In this document: one piece after another, positions 48,181 to 50,508 of the stretch
Layout of the letters: each line of letters opens with the position of its first letter
How positions within the stretch are numbered: position 1 is the first letter of the stretch
NCBI GenBank assembly: GCA_001769035.1
Contig: MENF01000145.1
Span: forward strand, 1-50,508
Reading direction: 5' to 3'
DNA from: Bacteroidetes bacterium GWA2_32_17
GTDB lineage: Bacteria; Bacteroidota; Bacteroidia; Bacteroidales; GWA2-32-17
Length of the DNA: 50,508 nucleotides
The notes under the pieces: model-generated
Told to the model about the DNA's origin: nothing
The model's database searches: none
What the model saw: the letters and a program-made list of their open reading frames with translations, nothing else
Translations under genes and position numbers: made by a program

Positions 48181-48407
48181 ATTTGAATAGATTCCTGCTG
48201 GAGTTTACCCCGTACTTTGATACGGGGAAGGAATGACGTAAATGTAGCGTATTTTTAGAAGTCCCCTTAATAAAAAATTGAAGTTTTTAAACAGACTGCC
48301 GTTAGCAGAATACTTTAAGGTTTGTAGATTTAATTGTAATTTCATGAGATTTTTTTCAAAATATTTGCTAATTTTTGAATTATTCTCTTTGTATATACTG
48401 ATAAATC

Positions 48408-49115
48408 TCAATTTTTTGATTTGAAATCCGTTATATGTTTAATTGTAGTAACCTCATCTATAATTTTTCCATCCTGCATCACAAAAATTCTATCCGAAAC
48501 ATTGGCAAGCTCAGTATTATGTGTTACAATAACAAATGTCTGATTAAAGCGTTCACGCAACGACAATAACAAACTAAAAAATTCCTGAGTATTTGCAGAA
48601 TCTAAATTTCCTGTTGGCTCGTCGGCTAACACAACTTTCGGATTATTTATTAATGCACGGGCAATTGCAACCCGCTGATTTTCGCCACCCGATAATTGTT
48701 TTGGTTTATTATTAGAACGGTCTAAAACATTTAAAAAACCAAGTAATTCTTTTGCACGATGTTCAACTTCTAAACGTGGATTATTTGCAATAAATCCGGG
48801 AATACATATATTTTCTAATGCAGTAAATTCAGGTAATAAATGATGGAATTGAAATACGAATCCTATGTTTTTATTTCGGAACCTTGCAAGCTGACGTTCA
48901 TTTAACTGCGAAATATTTGTTTCGTTCATAATTACCGAACCTGTATCGGGACGACTTAACGTTCCAATAATTTGAAGTAACGTGGTTTTTCCGGCACCGC
49001 TTGCACCTACAATCGAAATTATTTCACCCTTTTCGATTCGCATATCAATACCTTTTAAAGCCTGAAAGTCACCAAATGATTTTGTAATTCCTTTTGCCTC
49101 AATCATAGTTTGCAA
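48408..49115 (-). CDS. ABC transporter ATP-binding protein, LolD-like
   Basis: '[26 protein letters not shown]', '[33 protein letters not shown]'. Confidence 0.92.
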   Translation of the reverse strand: MQTMIEAKGITKSFGDFQALKGIDMRIEKGEIISIVGASGAGKTTLLQIIGTLSRPDTGSVIMNETNISQLNERQLARFRNKNIGFVFQFHHLLPEFTALENICIPGFIANNPRLEVEHRAKELLGFLNVLDRSNNKPKQLSGGENQRVAIARALINNPKVVLADEPTGNLDSANTQEFFSLLLSLRERFNQTFVIVTHNTELANVSDRIFVMQDGKIIDEVTTIKHITDFKSKN

Positions 49116-49191
49116 AGATAAAAATATAAGGCAAAAGAATAAACGGAATTTTTAAAAATAAATTTATTAATGTAAATTATAAATAAAAACG

Positions 49192-49199
49192 TAAATTTG
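49192..49199 (+). promoter_or_regulatory. Bacteroidetes-type -7 box (TAAATTTG) upstream of the T9SS metallophosphoesterase
   Basis: Matches TAnnTTTG, 27 nt before the ATG. Confidence 0.4.
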
Positions 49200-49226
49200 T
49201 TTAAACAATTATTATTTGAAGAAAAA

Positions 49227-50357
49227 ATGATAAAATTTTACCTTTCCTTTTTATTAATCATTCCCTACACGTTGTTTGGACAAAAGTTTGCTATTATTGG
49301 CGATTTTAAAGGTGGCGATACAAATGCTTATCAGGTTTCGGTTTTAGTAAAAAGTTTTAACCCCGATTTTATTGTTACTACAGGCGACAATTATTCTCAA
49401 TATTTAGGAACTATTGATTATCAAATAGGACAGTTTTATCATGAGTATATTTCCCCTTATGTTGGCTCATACGGTGCAGGTGATACAGTTAACCGTTTTT
49501 TCCCAACACTTGGTAATCACGATTTGGAAGGAACCGGATTAACTGATTATCAGAATTATTTTTCTTTACCCGGAAACGAAAGATATTACGATTTTATTAA
49601 AGGTAATGTGCATTTTTTTATTCTTAACAGCGACACCTCCGAACCTGATGGAAATACCGATACCTCTGTTCAGGCAAGTTGGCTACAAAATGCATTGTTA
49701 AACTCAAACTCTTTTTATAATTTGGTTTTTTTACATCACCCGCCTTATTCTTCCGGTTTGCATGGAAGTAATATTTCTTCCCAGTGGCAATATAAAACAT
49801 GGGGTGCTACTGCTGTATTTGGCGGGCACGACCACGATTATGAAAGATTATTTATTGATAGTTTATCTTATTTTATTTGTGGTGCAAGTGGAAGCCCATT
49901 GTATAGCACTTTTAATAATTATCCGGGCACCCAAAAATTTTATTCCGATGACTTTGGAGCAATTATAGCAAATACAAATAACGACAGTATTAATTTTAAA
50001 TTTTACAATATAAAAGATTCTTTAATTGATTCGTTTTCTCTAAATAATACTCATTTGGGATTTAAAGCAGTAGATTATTATAACAAAGATAACAATTTGC
50101 AATTAAGCGTCTATCCCAATCCTTTTATAAACTCAATAAATATAAAATATTTTCTAACCAAAAGTAATGAAGTAAGTATTAATGTTTATGATGAATTTGG
50201 AAAAAGAATTAGGTTTATTCCGAAAGGAATTCAAAATATTGGTTACAATGAGCATATTTTAAATACCGAAAATTTTAATGAAGGAGTATATAGTATTGTA
50301 ATACAGCTAAATAATTATAATTTTGAAATTAGAGCAATAAAAATTAAAAAGAAATAA
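49227..50357 (+). CDS. Secreted metallophosphoesterase with C-terminal T9SS (type A) sorting domain
   Basis: 'IIGDFKGGD', 'TTGDNYS', 'TLGNHDLEG', 'FGGHDHDYERL'; C-terminus 'LSVYPNPFINSINIKY...FEIRAIKIKKK' is Por-secretion-like. Confidence 0.88.
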   Translation: MIKFYLSFLLIIPYTLFGQKFAIIGDFKGGDTNAYQVSVLVKSFNPDFIVTTGDNYSQYLGTIDYQIGQFYHEYISPYVGSYGAGDTVNRFFPTLGNHDLEGTGLTDYQNYFSLPGNERYYDFIKGNVHFFILNSDTSEPDGNTDTSVQASWLQNALLNSNSFYNLVFLHHPPYSSGLHGSNISSQWQYKTWGATAVFGGHDHDYERLFIDSLSYFICGASGSPLYSTFNNYPGTQKFYSDDFGAIIANTNNDSINFKFYNIKDSLIDSFSLNNTHLGFKAVDYYNKDNNLQLSVYPNPFINSINIKYFLTKSNEVSINVYDEFGKRIRFIPKGIQNIGYNEHILNTENFNEGVYSIVIQLNNYNFEIRAIKIKKK

Positions 50358-50383
50358 CGACTTACATATACTTAAAACGGTAA

Positions 50384-50508
50384 AAATTGGACATTATGGA
50401 CAAACACTATTTAGTGCCTGTCCATAAAGTCAAGAGTCTGAAATATAAAGTTCGATAACAAGGCTTGCGAAGTTTTGAAAACCTCACTGCCATTGTTTGT
50501 GTCCTCAC
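50384..50508 (-). repeat. Remnant plus start of further MITE-like copies, cut by the window end
   Basis: ATTGGACATTATGGACAAACACTA-TT-TAGTGCCTGTCCATAAAGTC...GCGAAGTTTTGAAAACCTCACTGCCATTGTTTGTGTCCTCAC. Confidence 0.8.

Noticed and set aside
48408-49115. Complete LolCDE system
   Set aside because: Only the ATPase is present; no permease adjacent in the window
1-50508. tRNA or rRNA genes
   Set aside because: No cloverleaf with GGTTCRANYCC-type T-arm or rRNA-like conserved stretch recognised by eye; a tRNAscan/Infernal run would be needed to exclude them

Overview
This is an AT-rich Bacteroidetes chromosomal window (Bacteroidales-like by protein content). Housekeeping and metabolic genes include rpoN, asnS, glyS, pnp, rpsO, valS, a methylcrotonyl-CoA-carboxylase-type operon, a PiT phosphate transporter, ptb and an AOS-family PLP enzyme. 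Accessory pieces include a MazF-like toxin-antitoxin pair, a solitary type IIG restriction-modification protein, a LuxE-like protein, intact pseB with a truncated pseC, an ORF6N-domain protein inside a catabolic operon, and a frameshifted transposase-like remnant. The most unusual content is intergenic. A MITE-like repeat family has terminal inverted repeats of about 20 bp (TAGTGTCTGTCCATAATGTC / TAGTGTCTGTCTATAAAGTC). It forms an alternating-orientation, TT-spaced five-unit array at the left edge, which contains an exact 304-bp-period tandem duplication. Single copies sit at gene 3' ends, and two direct copies bracket the RM/LuxE module. Smaller hairpins are inserted inside these elements and inside other hairpins, including one filled-site/empty-site pair visible within the window. 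Some hairpin stems show compensatory changes. No transposase for the family is present in the window. All calls come from reading the sequence and the supplied ORFs; no searches were run.
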